DNA of 64,000 bases from Lepidurus packardi (GCA_023053545.1 JAKZAN010000001.1:11610024-11674023); one strand, 5' to 3'. Shown: positions 44,374 through 55,640, counted from the stretch's first letter. Translations and numbers: made by a program. Notes: generated by a model from the sequence alone, not told the origin.

Positions 44374-44718
44374 AGTAGGGCAGGTCTTCTGGTCCTTTTA
44401 TAACTTGAAGGTGAGAAACATGAAAGGTACAAGCACTGTAAGTATGTTAGTATAGAGAGTTTGAAGTTTGTTACCCATCAATCCTTCCTAATGCACTCAC
44501 AATGGAAAAAAGTCCAATCCAATATAGCTATTGTCATGCTCGAGCTATCTGTGTGGCTACCACGCGTTCTCTCATCAGGTTTTGCATCTGAATTTGTCTT
44601 TCCAGTTGTTATTATTATACATAAAAATATGAATACTTAACTAGAAATTAACCAAGCTTACGTTCACCCGACCCATTTCTATCATGAACTCCTGGTTCTA
44701 CCCCGTATTCTTGTGCAA
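44374..44718 (-). pseudogene. PLGRKT fragment, U5
   Basis: As in U3, with the acceptor mutated to AACAA. Confidence 0.6.
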
Positions 44719-45131
44719 TGGACGAACAACGTTATCTCTTCGCCTGGGTTCGCCTACGTTTAGACGGTTCAAGACGCCTTCTACCTTCTAGCTACGCATC
44801 TTGCCTACCACAAGATGAGCTAGCAATCAACGCTCACAAGCCTAGACAATCGAAATTGAACACCAGAAAACAAATAAATAATACGCCCTTACGTCTGACT
44901 TTACTTCCACTACTCCTTCTTCGGTAGACATTTGCACAATTGGGACATGATCATTCTCGAACGCTTTTTGAAAGTAACAAGCATGGGCTAATAAAGCAAA
45001 TATAAGTAAAAAATATCACACTGGATAATGAAGCATATGATTTGTTAGTCAATAGTGGCTTGATGCCCTCAAAGAGAAGAATCTGTTCTTCAAGTCTGTG
45101 TCCGCATTGCTCAGAAATAAGGGCAATAGTC
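44719..45131 (-). pseudogene. NOG1 fragment, type A, U5/U6 border
   Basis: Same truncated type A copy as at 9741-10153. Confidence 0.75.
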
Positions 45132-47183
45132 GGCCGATTTATAGGTGTTATACAGGAGTTGTTTTGCCGCCATATTAATCAAATGTCGCCCAGACACCGG
45201 TAAAGAAGCCGTCAACATATCGCATATTAGTCCAACCCTCTACCGTTGATGCTGTTGATAACAACCCGAAGGAAGCGGGTTCGGGAACCAACCAAAGACG
45301 TACTCCGACACTCCGGGTTCGTTACGCCATCTGGTGGACGGAAACATGACATGACAGATTCGAATCTCTAAGATCATTTAAGATTCATATGCAAGTTATT
45401 GCCGGAGAAAGCCCTCTAGGTCGCCATTATGACGAGAAGTTAGCAACTCTATTTTTCTTTAAGGTGGACTATGTAATTGTAAAGGAAATTTTTAGGTTTG
45501 GTCCGCGATTTCCTGCCAATGTGATAGTAAAGATTTGAAATTCCCGCCCTTCTCCCCTCCACTAGATGACGCAATGAACACGGAACTGGCCACCCCGGAA
45601 GTTACGCCAAGTGACGCTATAACTTTCATTGTTTGTCACTTGTTTTGATAAGTCTTCTTGCTATCGTTAACCCGAAAGGAGCATTTTGCATTTTCCCCCA
45701 AAGTTTTCGTGTATTGTGCCCTCAGTTTTTAAACCTTAAAAGGTTCCTTATTTCATCCGGGTTGCCTGGACCATGGGTAAGCGTTTTTTGCCTTTTTGTT
45801 TGCCATTCAAGTACATCTAGTCTTAGAAGAAGCTTAGCCAAATAGTTTCAACCGCGAGTGCTGTGATTTTTCCCTTTCGATAAGAAAGCAACAGAGTTGT
45901 AACAGGAGTCCTAATCGGTTTTTATTTTTCAGAAATACCCATAAAAAATTGTGAACGAAGTCCTTATCGTCTTGTTGTACTTTGGAGGTCATGGATGTCC
46001 GAATTCTCCTGAAATCCTAAGCAGCTTTTTTCTGTATGTTGTTTGCTATGTACGTTTGTTGTACGTACGTATTTTTCTGTGATATATATTATGGGACCTT
46101 TTTTCAGTCTCCCTAACACTTGACTTGTGTTTTTTACTTAACAGATGACGCTGCTCCACGGATCGCTTTGCCTCGTTCGTGGCATGCCTGTGCGCGAGCC
46201 TTTAAGGTAAGATCAATACAATCCCCTAAGGGGATTTCTTTTGACTAATACGATCTTCTGTATCTATCTGGCGTAGCAATTGCTATGTGAGTCAAGTACC
46301 TAATATGCTTTTATCTTGGTTAACAGGTACGTGCTTATCGCAGCTTGCCCTGGGCGACCCTGTCGCGCATCTGGGGGCGACTGGCCAACACCCGTTTGCC
46401 TCAGTGGACGAGGAAGCAGGTCCTTGGCTTCTACGAGCGGAGGTTTGGCGTAAACGTCGGAGAAGCCGCATCCGACCACTCCAGCATGGGCGAATTTTTT
46501 CGACGGCCGCTTAAACCAGGCGCACGCCCTATCGACACTACGGGCTGCATTGTAAGTTGATTGGGTTTTTTATGCACTCATTTCTCGTACTAAATATTGT
46601 TTGTTTTCTACAACAGGTGTCACCAGCCGATGGGAAAGTCCTCCATTTTGGCGCAGTGGACCAGAATGGGACTGTTGGGACAGGCGAAGGGGGTGCCTTA
46701 CTCCCTGAGCCAGTTTTTGGGACCCTCTGAACTGGTGCAACTCTCAACAGGGTCCCCAACCTCCGGCCTCCACTACTGTTTCATCCATCAGGCGCCCGGG
46801 GACTACTATGAGTTTCATTCCCCCGTTGACTGGGATATTTCATTGCGGCGACATTTTCCAGGTATTTCGTCATGAGAACAACAAGGGGTGTTACTAACCG
46901 GAATATTATCTTAGAGGAAATGTTTAGTGTGAACCCAAGCGTTTGCAAATGGGTCCCCGGCTTACTTGCCCTCAACGAGCGAGCCGTTTACTTTGGCCAG
47001 TGGCAGTACGGCTTGTTCAGCATGACAGCGGTAGGAGCTACCAATGTCGGCTCCATATACGTCTATAAAGACCCGGTAAGTTAGTCGACGAGTTTGCGTT
47101 TTTTAAAGTGACTTAACAGTTTTCTTTTCTTTTTATTGTAGGAATTGGAAACATACTGTCGTGCTGGACGTCGCAAGACGACG
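44730..47183. repeat. Tandem array unit U6, cut by a second Polinton end
   Basis: Same as the U5 left part at a constant offset of 18417 bp. It includes the extra G in PISD exon 3 and the same Polinton junction. U5 and U6 are therefore copies of one already interrupted unit. Confidence 0.9.
46145..47183 (+). pseudogene. PISD: PISD copy U6: same frameshift and same Polinton junction as U5
   Basis: Carries the same extra G in exon 3 near 46667, the same exon 2 variants and the same break in exon 5 as the copy 18417 bp upstream. These shared derived changes show U5 and U6 descend from one damaged unit. Confidence 0.85.
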
Positions 47184-47974
47184 ACACTTTTCGAGATTCA
47201 TCATTTAAGTTAAAGACACTTTTTTTTTCACAAAATACACACATACATTTAAGTAAAGACAGTTTTTCAAAAATAGACATTAAAGTTAATGACACTTTTT
47301 TCGGAGATAGACATTTAAGTTAAAGACACTTTTTGTAAGTTTAACCTTTGAAATGTATTTTCTTTCAACAAATACAATTACAAATTCATTCAAAATAATG
47401 GTTGGTGGTTTCACTACACTGTAAGATTTTTTGGAGAGTGTGCCATCATGCTCATCAGGCTATCAACTGTTGCACACACACTGATAACACCAACTCACCC
47501 ACTCTTGCGTTTGCACAGCCCCTCTGGCTAGGGTGCTTGTCAGCTCACACTCATGTGTTTGACACCCCCCTCAAGCTGCTGTGTTGGTCAATCCCCACTC
47601 TTCCATAGGCATGATTCCTCAGATGGGCGCGCTTGACAACCCCCACTCTGACATCTGTGCAACCCTTAGGCTGAACGGTTTCAAAATCCCCAATTCTCAC
47701 AACCGCACACACACACTCATTCCAACCAGTGTTTGACAAACTCAAGGCTATCACCAGCACGTCTCCTGTTTATGAAACCAGTGGAACCAACACAGATCAA
47801 CACGGTGGTTCAATAAACTCTGCTAGAGCATAAGAATGGCTGAAGACTTGGCTGTAGTCTATTTGAGATTAGTTGACAGCATCCCTGTGGAGTTAACTTC
47901 ATGTTTTATTAATTCCAAATTATCACAGAACAATTTTTACTATCGACATTTCACATGGGGAAATGACCATGATC
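47184..47974. mobile_element. Polinton copy 2, only its first 0.8 kb before the gap
   Basis: Joined to unit U6 at exactly the same base as copy 1 to U5. The TIR is nearly the same as the left TIR of copy 1, except for a shorter CA repeat. Beyond the TIR, however, the sequence is that of the right interior of copy 1 (the 147-aa gene), so the interior is inverted relative to copy 1. Confidence 0.85.
47836..47974 (+). CDS. TIR-linked gene, second copy, 5' part
   Basis: First 46 codons of the gene described at 40476-40919, here on the + strand, with MAEDLAVVYLRLVDSIPVEL; the copy 1 protein has VDNSPVEL. After that the sequence is identical up to the gap, which cuts it. Confidence 0.8.
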
Positions 47975-48074
47975 NNNNNNNNNNNNNNNNNNNNNNNNNN
48001 NNNNNNNNNNNNNNNNNNNNNNNNNNNNNNNNNNNNNNNNNNNNNNNNNNNNNNNNNNNNNNNNNNNNNNNNNN
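47975..48074. other. Assembly gap of 100 N
   Basis: Exactly 100 N, a standard placeholder length. Sequence left and right has no common context, so distance and order across it are unknown. Confidence 0.99.
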
Positions 48075-48483
48075 GGTAACACATAGTAAAATTTCTTAAT
48101 AGGGTTGTCTCTTTTGTAGCCTTATCCGTACTACTTATTCATACGGCGTTTATTCCTTTTAGCCCCACCGCTGCCTGTGAATTTTGGTCACGCAGCATGT
48201 TCCCATAAAACTTTGTATTACAAAAAACTCGCAAACGATGAAGGAATGGCTTAGACCTAGCAATATCTGAGATTTATCATCTAATTGTCCTAATCTTTCA
48301 CATAAGTATAAAATAATCTTAAAAAATAAAAACATTGGTATAAAATAATCTTAAAAAACTTTTACAAATGGCACCCAAGTACCCTCTTTTCTAAAAGATA
48401 CAAGGTTTTCGTATGGAGGTTTCTATACGATTTGTGTAAATCCTCTCTTTTTCCTTGAAGCCGAAGGCAATACCTAGTTCTAC
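48075..48483. other. AT-rich stretch without recognisable gene
   Basis: A short direct repeat containing TATAAAATAATCTTAAAAAA occurs twice near 48307 and 48339. Nothing else is recognised. Confidence 0.5.
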
Positions 48484-48743
48484 CGTGTAAAAGTCCAAAA
48501 GCAATACGATCGATAACACGAAGGCAAGGGAATTCAAACATTCCCTCGTCTCGTTCTGTTCAGTTTCAAACTTGGTAGCCAAGTCTACAGTTAGACGTGA
48601 ACAAACAACAAAATTCTAACGTGTAAAAGTCGAAAAGCAACAATGATCGATAACCCGAAGGCAATTCAAGACAATATAAGGCATTCTCTCATCTCGTTCT
48701 GTTCAGTTTCAAACTGTGTAGTCAAGTGGACAGTTAGACGTGA
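48484..48743. repeat. Tandem duplication, period about 136 bp
   Basis: The segment starting CGTGTAAAAGTC at 48484 and ending TTAGACGTGAA recurs from 48620, with a short third remnant (TTAGACGTGAAAA) near 48765. Copies differ by several substitutions and small indels. No coding potential is recognised. Confidence 0.8.
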
Positions 48744-48926
48744 ACCCAACTCCTCTGCAATAGTTAGACGTGAAAAAACTCCTATGGATTCTAAGGTATA
48801 GTTAATTCCAAACCTTTCTTAGATATATACTTAACTATGTCTTATTATAAAAAAAAAACGGCGAAAACGTCGTTTACTTGCTTAAAGGACTCACAAACCG
48901 GACATTTCTTTTCATAATACGCTTCT

Positions 48927-49798
48927 TGCAAGCCTTTCGTGTAATTCTCTAGTATGTTGAAATCGTGGTGTGGACCTCGTTGTGGACGAGTTGTGGACCT
49001 CATCCAGGACTAGAAACCCCCTGCTGAAGCCAATGAACGACGGTTTGGAATGCACTCAACAAGACCAACATGAAAAGTAAGCTCTCGATTTATTTCTAAC
49101 CGTTTCATTAGTACAATTATTATTTTTTAGAGTTTTAACGCAATAAAGTATTAACTTGTATCTCCCAACAGGTATTGGTCGCCTGCAAAAGTACCTAGAG
49201 ACTCCAAACTACCCAGGGAAAGTATCCGACGCCTCGCCCTAAGGCGCTGAAGAAGCCTGTGTCAACAGCCTCGTCAACCCCTGCGATAAGCCTAGATGAT
49301 CTACACGATTTACGTCCCAGCAAGAACTCCATTGACTCTGATATTGGTATTGACCGGTTAGTACCCGCATATTACTCTTCTAAACCAAAAAAGAAGCTTA
49401 ATACCTTTCTAATTTATGTTTGTTTTCTTTAATTTCCATAGTTGTCAAAGCGCATTGGGGTTCAACAACACCAAATCTTCTTTCAAGACGAGGTCCACAC
49501 CGGATCTCGACAACCTGCTTCAAGATCGACAACCTGCTTCACAGATCTGCTTCAAGACCGAGTACCCACGACCAACCTACCCAAGATACTACCCATATTA
49601 CTGCGCATTCCACCTTCCCAAGCTTAGAGAGCTTATCGAGAGCTTACTTTTCTTGTTGGTCCTGTTGAGTTCATTCCAAACCGTCCTTCAGATTGGCTTC
49701 GGTAGGGGTTCCTAGTCCTGGACAAGGTCCACAACTCGTCCACAACGAGGTCCACACCACGATTTCAACATACTAGAGAATTACACGAAAGGCTTGCA
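48927..49798. repeat. Inverted duplication with about 163-bp arms
   Basis: Left arm 48927-49089 (starting TGCAAGCCTTTCGTG) is the reverse complement of right arm 49635-49798, with some mismatches. The 545-bp centre (49090-49634) has exon-like sequence (KALKKPVSTASSTPAISLDD near 49230) flanked by splice-like signals, but frames do not connect. It is either a transposon with long inverted repeats or an inverted gene duplication. No transposase was found. Confidence 0.75.
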
Positions 49799-50604
49799 GC
49801 CAGAGCAGCGAGAGCCACAATCTTGTCTCCGTACTCCACATATATCCCTGCTCCCAAAGTCCAAAGCGTGACTTCCGTCCCAGATCAAGAACGAGACCTG
49901 GATCAAGCTGTAGAGATAGCATGTGGTCCCCTGTCACTGCCAGTTAGGCAAAGTATCGCCATTGAACCGAAAAAGAGCATTCAACAGCTAATACTGGGCA
50001 AAATGAGTTTTTCTGGAATTTTTTGCAATTTAAAAAAAAAAAAAATTAAAGCGTTATTCGGTTTGTAAACCAAAGTCACATGGTTCCTGCCTTTCTAATT
50101 CGCACCCGCTTTTACTTGTGATATGTGGATCTCAATTTCAATTTCATTACAAGTTTCGTGTATTGGATGGACCGTTCTGTTTTAAGTATATTCACGATTA
50201 AACATAGTTAGCTTGGTATTATTATGGTATTTTATTTACCTTTCCCTTGATCACCGTCACCCTAATATGAAACAACGAGCAAAGGAGTCAGGATTGGTGA
50301 GATCACAGGAGTAAGAGGCAGAGCGCAAGTTGTTTTTAAAACCCAAAAAATTAATAACTAAAATTAATACTAAATTTTAAAAACGATACATGGGGATAAT
50401 GCTAATGCAATAGCAGCACAGGAATTGACGTTTTGTGTTCTGGCTCGCTTAGGACCGGAGGAAGGTTTGTTGTAATTGGTTGTTGTAGGACTGGTGATGT
50501 AATCTGAGGTGAAGTAACGGGCGTTGGTTGTTTAACTACTGATACTGGTTGTGGCATTGGAATATATTCGTCCTCTTCTTCAGGATCAGGAATAAGGGCT
50601 AGTT
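49799..50604. other. Interval with no recognised gene
   Basis: A short + frame near 49823-50068 ends in a poly-A-like run (50030-50047) and is not recognised. From about 50410 to 50604 the antisense strand holds the out-of-frame tail of CFAP410. Confidence 0.4.
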
Positions 50605-51315
50605 CTAGGCCTGTTTGAGAGCGTCTTTAATCTCTTCTGGTTCCACTGGCACGTCATCTAAGCGTTGTTGTTGAGGTAAAGCTCTTAAAACGCTGTAACT
50701 ATAGAAAACATAACTATAGATAACTATAGAAAACAATAACAAAACTGAATTACATTAAAGTTACACGAAAGAACGGCGTTAAGCTTGCAGATAAAGACAG
50801 TATACCCTCGACTATCTGCACAGGGGTTGTCTGCCAGCCAGAGGTTTTGCAAATGAGGCAAGTTTTTGAGGTAGCAAACATCTCTGAGGTCTTGATTACA
50901 GTTTTTACGAATGTAGAGCTTCCTTAACTGAAGACAGCTCTGGACAGACTCCAGGGTGGATATGCTGTTGTTGACACTATATAAGAAGAGTATAATTAAT
51001 TCAAAATGTATACATAATTCCGTTGAATAATGCGTCAACTTCCTGTCCTTAACGTTAACTGATTTGATTAAAAGGCATAGATTAAGGGAAATACAAACCG
51101 GACCTGAGAGAAAGTACTTCCACATTTCTCATGTAACGAATTATGCCGACATCTGGTAGCTCGCTTCCCCTACCAAAAAAGATACTATAGCTACAGTGGA
51201 TGCTAATTGGAATAAATGGAAATAGAAAGTTTTACCAGCAGTTGAGCTCCTTAATGGTTTTCAAATCAGACTGTCGAGTTCGCGCCACAATCATTTCTTG
51301 AGTTAATTTGGTCAT
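50605..51315 (-). CDS. CFAP410: CFAP410 (C21orf2) ortholog, leucine-rich repeat ciliary protein, 3' half out of frame
   Basis: CFAP410 acts at cilia and basal bodies and partners the kinase NEK1 in animals. Four exons join in frame: 51315-51236, 51169-51104, 50976-50806 and 50698-50605, giving 136 codons. The start MTKLTQEMIVARTRQSDLKT, then LNCWGSELPDV, then the LRR run (LRKLYIRKN, LPHLQNLWLADNPC) and YSVLRALP..QRLDD align block by block with the human protein as I know it. A stop follows at ALKQA, while the human protein is about 256 residues. Sequence after the stop stays open in another frame (GLELALIPDPEEEDEY) to about 50410, so a 1-nt indel probably removed the C-terminal NEK1-binding part. 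The donor of intron 2 (GTCCGG) is weak. Confidence 0.82.
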
Positions 51316-51381
51316 TTTTCGTAGTTGGGGACTTGTTTACAATGCAGTTCTATAGTAGGCTTAATCCACTTTGCGACTACT

Positions 51382-52169
51382 TCACGTAATAAAATAGAGT
51401 AAAGCAACAAAAGAAAAAAATGAAAGGAAAAAACACTCACAGTTCCTATCCGCTGCAGTATGTTTCTTATTACAGTTTGCACATGTTGGCTCCTTTCCCT
51501 CTTTCTTGCTTTCGCAGATTGTCGTGGCGTGTTCTCCCCCACAGTGCCCACATCTATCCCTTGCCTTGCAGACAGAGCTGATATGCCCAAATCTTTGACA
51601 ATTATAGCATCTGATGGGTCTTGGTTCAAAGTGATGAACTTTTATTTTTAGGTATCCTAAGTTCAAATAGAATGGCAATTTGCCGTTTTCAAAAATAAAG
51701 TGGAAACGACTAATTGCCTCTTTAACTTTTCCCCCGTTATCTAATGTTCGCTCTTTGTACAGGGGCTCTTACCAAGGCTCTTACCCCGACTAATCCTGCA
51801 AAATTCTCTTCCTCGATCTCCTTTTTAGTCACCCCATGTATGGTTACAATCCCGTGTTGCAGAAACTTTGGTTTGGTTATCCTGGCCTGAACTTTCATTT
51901 CCCCTATCTGTTTTATCTTCAGGAATCTATCCGTTTCGTCCTGATTGGTCGGGAAAACTAACAGTTCTCCTTCACGCGTTACTTTGATTTTCATTTCTCT
52001 CATATTCGAATTTCCCACCATTTTATTAATTTTGAAGGGGCTTAGCTTATCGAAACCCGGCTCCTTTTTTACTGATCGGTATGCTACTGGGCATTTCTCT
52101 TCCGCTTTCTCTAATTCTTCCTCTGTATCCGTTTCCGTAGTCCAAACCTGTAGCCTTCTACGTTTGCTT
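51382..52169 (-). pseudogene. LINE family 2 ORF1 fragment, middle and zinc knuckles
   Basis: On the minus strand from about 52193: an acidic stretch (TETDTEEELEKAEEK), a middle domain (MREMKIKVTREGELLVFPTN), then in a shifted frame the knuckles CYNCQRFGHISSVC, CGHCGGEHATTIC and CANCNKKHTAADRNC. It ends abruptly near 51440, next to the CFAP410 5' end. Gag-like protein of a Jockey/I-type LINE, distinct from LINE 1. At least one frameshift is present, so it is dead. Confidence 0.8.
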
Positions 52170-52928
52170 CCTACATCAACCTGAGCTTTCTCCTTGAAAA
52201 AGGGCGGAGCTGAGAGAGCTCTCTAGTGTTTTTGGGAGCGAAAAGACGCAAGCAAAATAATCCATACCACGTGTGAATTATAGTGAGGATAATGAGGGAA
52301 TAGTTACACTTTAAAAAATTATTGTAAAATAACATAGCTTTTATTACGATATTAAGGTAATTTTACCCGAATTTCGTTGTAATATGACATTACTATGGAT
52401 TCATTGTAAAATGGCACAGCTTTCCTTGTTATTGTATGCCAATTTTAGTAGTAAAGTTTACTAACCCGATTTCTCTGTAAATATAAGACCAATACTTGTC
52501 TTTTTTAAAGAAATCGTAGTAATTTAACCTACCTACTAGCTGTTAAATAACTATTTTAATCTGTAATCGATTTCATTGTGACTCTCTTTGTAAAAAGACA
52601 ATTCTTATCGTAATTTTACACTTTCTAAGAATAATCTTACTCACCTACTCTTTATAAAATTAAAAGTTCTACTCGTTATTGACTTCCTTCTGACTTTTTT
52701 TTATGAAAATATGCTACTTTTGATTATTTTAGAATTTTCACAATAATTTCAGTTGCATTTTCTTTCCACGGAATAACAATGAAATTCCCAACAGCAGCTT
52801 TTCTGTAGGACATAAAACGTTCGAAAACGCATGGAGTTGGGGCACATACTCCATGAGCTAACAATGAAATTCTGTACAGCGTAAGCCTTGCTGTAGGATA
52901 GAAACCTACATCTACCTGAGCTTTCTCC
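52170..52928. mobile_element. 711-bp AT-rich insertion flanked by 24-bp direct repeats
   Basis: The 24-bp sequence at 52170-52193 (starting CCTACATCAACCTGAG) recurs at 52905-52928 with one mismatch, and the LINE ORF1 is interrupted exactly between them. The insert (52194-52904) has no ORF. It holds a duplicated segment (TGAAATTC...CTGTAGGA) at 52781-52810 and 52865-52900. The 24-bp repeats look like a target-site duplication of a retroposed sequence, but the element type is unknown. Confidence 0.65.
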
Positions 52929-53135
52929 CTGCTTTACTTTCTTTACCTTGTTTTTCCTATAAGAAACCATTTTAAACCCTCCATCTTTTTCTTCATTCTC
53001 CGTCTTTAAATCCTGATTTTCGTCCTCCATATCGGAGCTTTCCGAAATCTCAACTTCTTCGTCTTCTAAATCTGGTAAATGGTATCTTTGCTCGCCCCTC
53101 AGCTCTTCACTAGGCCCTCCACCTCTCATCCCCAT
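52929..53135 (-). pseudogene. LINE family 2 ORF1 N-terminal fragment
   Basis: The frame starts MGMRGGGPSEELRGEQRYH and continues acidic (DLEDEEVEISESSDMEDEN), then basic (MVSYRKNKVKKVKQG). It continues after the 711-bp insertion in the fragment at 51382-52169 with a frame change. Confidence 0.65.
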
Positions 53136-54042
53136 ACAGTTTATAAAAATAAAGAAAAAAAATAAAAGAAAGCGTTAGGGTAAAACTATTTTTTTGAAGA
53201 TGCTAAATAAGAACAAATTAGAAAATAATAAATAAAACTAGTGTAAGAGAGCAAAAACAAAACGAAACTGGTAACTCTAAGCTTGTCACCTGGCTCCAAA
53301 AGCTTTTGCTGCACTTTTTCTTTCGATCTTTCGCACTGCAATTCTGTACCTGTCGGTTTGGAATCACAAAAGATACTTCAATTGTACAATTGTTAGCAAA
53401 ACACAGAGCATAACACCATTTAGTCTGGTGGCCTGAAAAGAGGTGGCGCTAGTATCGAACTTTCCTAGCTCCTTTTTCCAGCTGTAATTCCATTCTAGCG
53501 CGTGATTCGAAATAATAACAAGAAACAGAAGGAGCATGAAGACTAGCACACGGGAAATCGTAGCTATGGCCCAAAGGAAATTTGAATTCTAAAATCCCAT
53601 CTTTTTGTCTTCTTTTTCTCAAAAAAACAAATAAAAAAGTCATAGACAATTTGTGGATGGCAAAAATCCGTTTTTCGTTTTTCGTGCCGTCTTATAGAAA
53701 ATAACCCCACATTTGCAACCGTTTAAAGAATTGTTAACACAATTTTTATGAAGAATTATGGCAAGACCAATGAGATGCACCAGTTTCAAGATACTTTCGC
53801 CAGTTTAGTTCATCAGTTCCGTACTCATCGCCCTGATGTCCACATAGGCAATACAAGCGGATACAAAGGACTAGTTATCTAGATTACTTGGAAACTCAGC
53901 TTTAGGTAATGGGATGTGTTTTCTGGTAAGTATTTCGTGTTTCTACTTTGGGGAAAAGACCCTGACCACTTCCAGTTGGTTTTTGACGAGGTTTTCCATT
54001 TACCTGTTCGTTTTACCTCCTTTGAAAACGAATATTGGATTG
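53136..54042. other. Interval with nothing recognised
   Basis: AT-rich; short frames only, no motifs. It may be flanking host DNA or eroded LINE 3' sequence. Confidence 0.5.
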
Positions 54043-54862
54043 TTACCAATAAATCAAACCGAAAAGGAAACTGTAATCTGAGTAACTGGTATCTGAGTAA
54101 CTGGTATCTGAGTAACTGGTATCTGTAAAGATTCTTTTCCTATCTTTGTAACGCTTCTCAAAGAAATCTAAAATTGTTGTGTGTCTTCCGGCCTGGTAAA
54201 CTGATTTCGTGGCTAGTCCTGGTATTGAATCCGCTATACCTTCTCCATCAAAATCCCATGGGGTGATTTTTTTCTCATAGATATTTCCTGCTTCTGTTTC
54301 CGGTAGTTGGTAGGCTTCTATCCATGTACTAATTTCTGCATATATTCTTTTTTCCCTGTGATATAGGACTCTGAATACTACCTCGTCTTCATAATGACGT
54401 TCCATCATTCTGTTGCGATACATTAAAGCTAGTTCTTTCCACCTATCTCTGAGTGGTGTTAGTCCTGTTGAGCACAGTAACACAGATATGGGCGTGGTTT
54501 TCATTGCCCCGAGAATTATTCGTAGTGTTCTTGTTTCGTATGGTTTCTATGCGTTTTAACATGATCTCATTGGCGTCTTTCAAAACTATTGCCGCATATT
54601 CTAATTTGGCGCTTACTAGTCCCTTATAAAGCGTTAGCATTGTTTTTATATTTGCTCCATAGCTTGTCCCTGCCAATTTTTGAAGTATTAAATTAGCTTT
54701 CATTCCCCTTTCTCTCATCTTTTCCATGTGTTGTTTAAATTGTAGTGCCTTGTCGAAAGTGATTCCCAAAAATTTTCCTTCTTTTATTTTTTCTATTTCC
54801 GTTTCTCTGATTTGACTGAAACTTTTGTTTCTGTCTTTCTTTTCTTTGTTATGACTAGGCAT
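54043..54862 (-). pseudogene. LINE family 2 ORF2 region after the RT
   Basis: FLGITFDKALQFKQHMEKM and LYKGLVSAKLEYAAIVL are the thumb-side blocks of LINE RTs. The following frame (54504-54043) has no clear RNase H catalytic set. Confidence 0.65.
54076..54120. repeat. Three perfect 15-bp tandem repeats
   Basis: ATCTGAGTAACTGGT occurs three times head to tail, plus a partial fourth. Multiples of 15 keep any frame open (DTSYS in the LINE direction). Confidence 0.9.
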
Positions 54863-55576
54863 TTCGTTTTTTCGGCTGCTATTTCAAAACCGTTCCTATC
54901 ACACCATATTTCTGCCTCTTTCGCTGATTTAGCTATTCTTCTCATAGCATTGTCTAAAGTTGTGTCCCTTGTCCAGATGGCAATATCATCTCCATAGATC
55001 GAGGTGTTCATTCTATACAATTCTGTCGGGAAATCACTAATCATACTATTCAAGAGCCATGGACTCAAAACTGATCCCTGTGGTATACCTTTACTTAAGC
55101 ATACTTTTCTTGATGTCGTCGCACCTATTCTGACTTCCATTGTCCTGTTCGTGACCTGTACAATCTATAATATTTTTCCTTTAAAGCCTAGTTCCCCTAA
55201 TTTTGCTAATAGCTTGCTTGACCAAACCGAGTCATATGCCTGTTTAAGATCTAGTAGGACTATAGCTGTACAGTCTCCCGCAGGGATAGATTCTTCCGTC
55301 CTCCTTCAGTCTGACTAGTTGATCTATTGTACTTCTTTCTGGTCTAAACCCCGTTTGATATAGTGGCATTGTGTTATAATTTTCAGTTATTCAATTTAGT
55401 CTTTTTACTAATAAACGTTCAAATATTTTCGCTAGACACGAGATCAAAGAAATAGGTCTATATGATTCAAACTTTTCTGCGCTTTTCCCCTGTTTTAATA
55501 TCGAAATTACCGTTGCGTTTTTCCACTCTTTGGGTACTTGTCCTACTCTTATTATCAGGTTGTATATGTTATACAA
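54793..55576 (-). pseudogene. LINE family 2 reverse transcriptase fragment
   Basis: PKEWKNATVISILKQGKSAE and SYRPISLISCLAKIFERLL at 55576-55391, then SKGIPQGSVLSPWL and IYGDDIAIW at 55140-54793. The catalytic box reads YGDD, unlike FADD in LINE 1. The region between, with the LDL...D motif, is shifted and partly lost. Confidence 0.82.
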
Positions 55577-55640
55577 AGCTTCTCTGCAGTTGCTTGGTAA
55601 GTTACTGATTATTTTGTAGTGAACTAAGTCCCTCCCCCAG

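Larger units (their letters stand above)
42024..44729. repeat. Tandem array unit U5, right part
   Basis: Resumes inside the gypsy pol remnant and continues through gag-like fragment, NOG1 type B and PLGRKT to the type A anchor at 44730. Spacing of all parts equals U3 and U4. Confidence 0.9.

Noticed and set aside
47975-48074. The 100-base N stretch as a biological junction
   Set aside because: It is an assembly gap; nothing on its right matches the Polinton.
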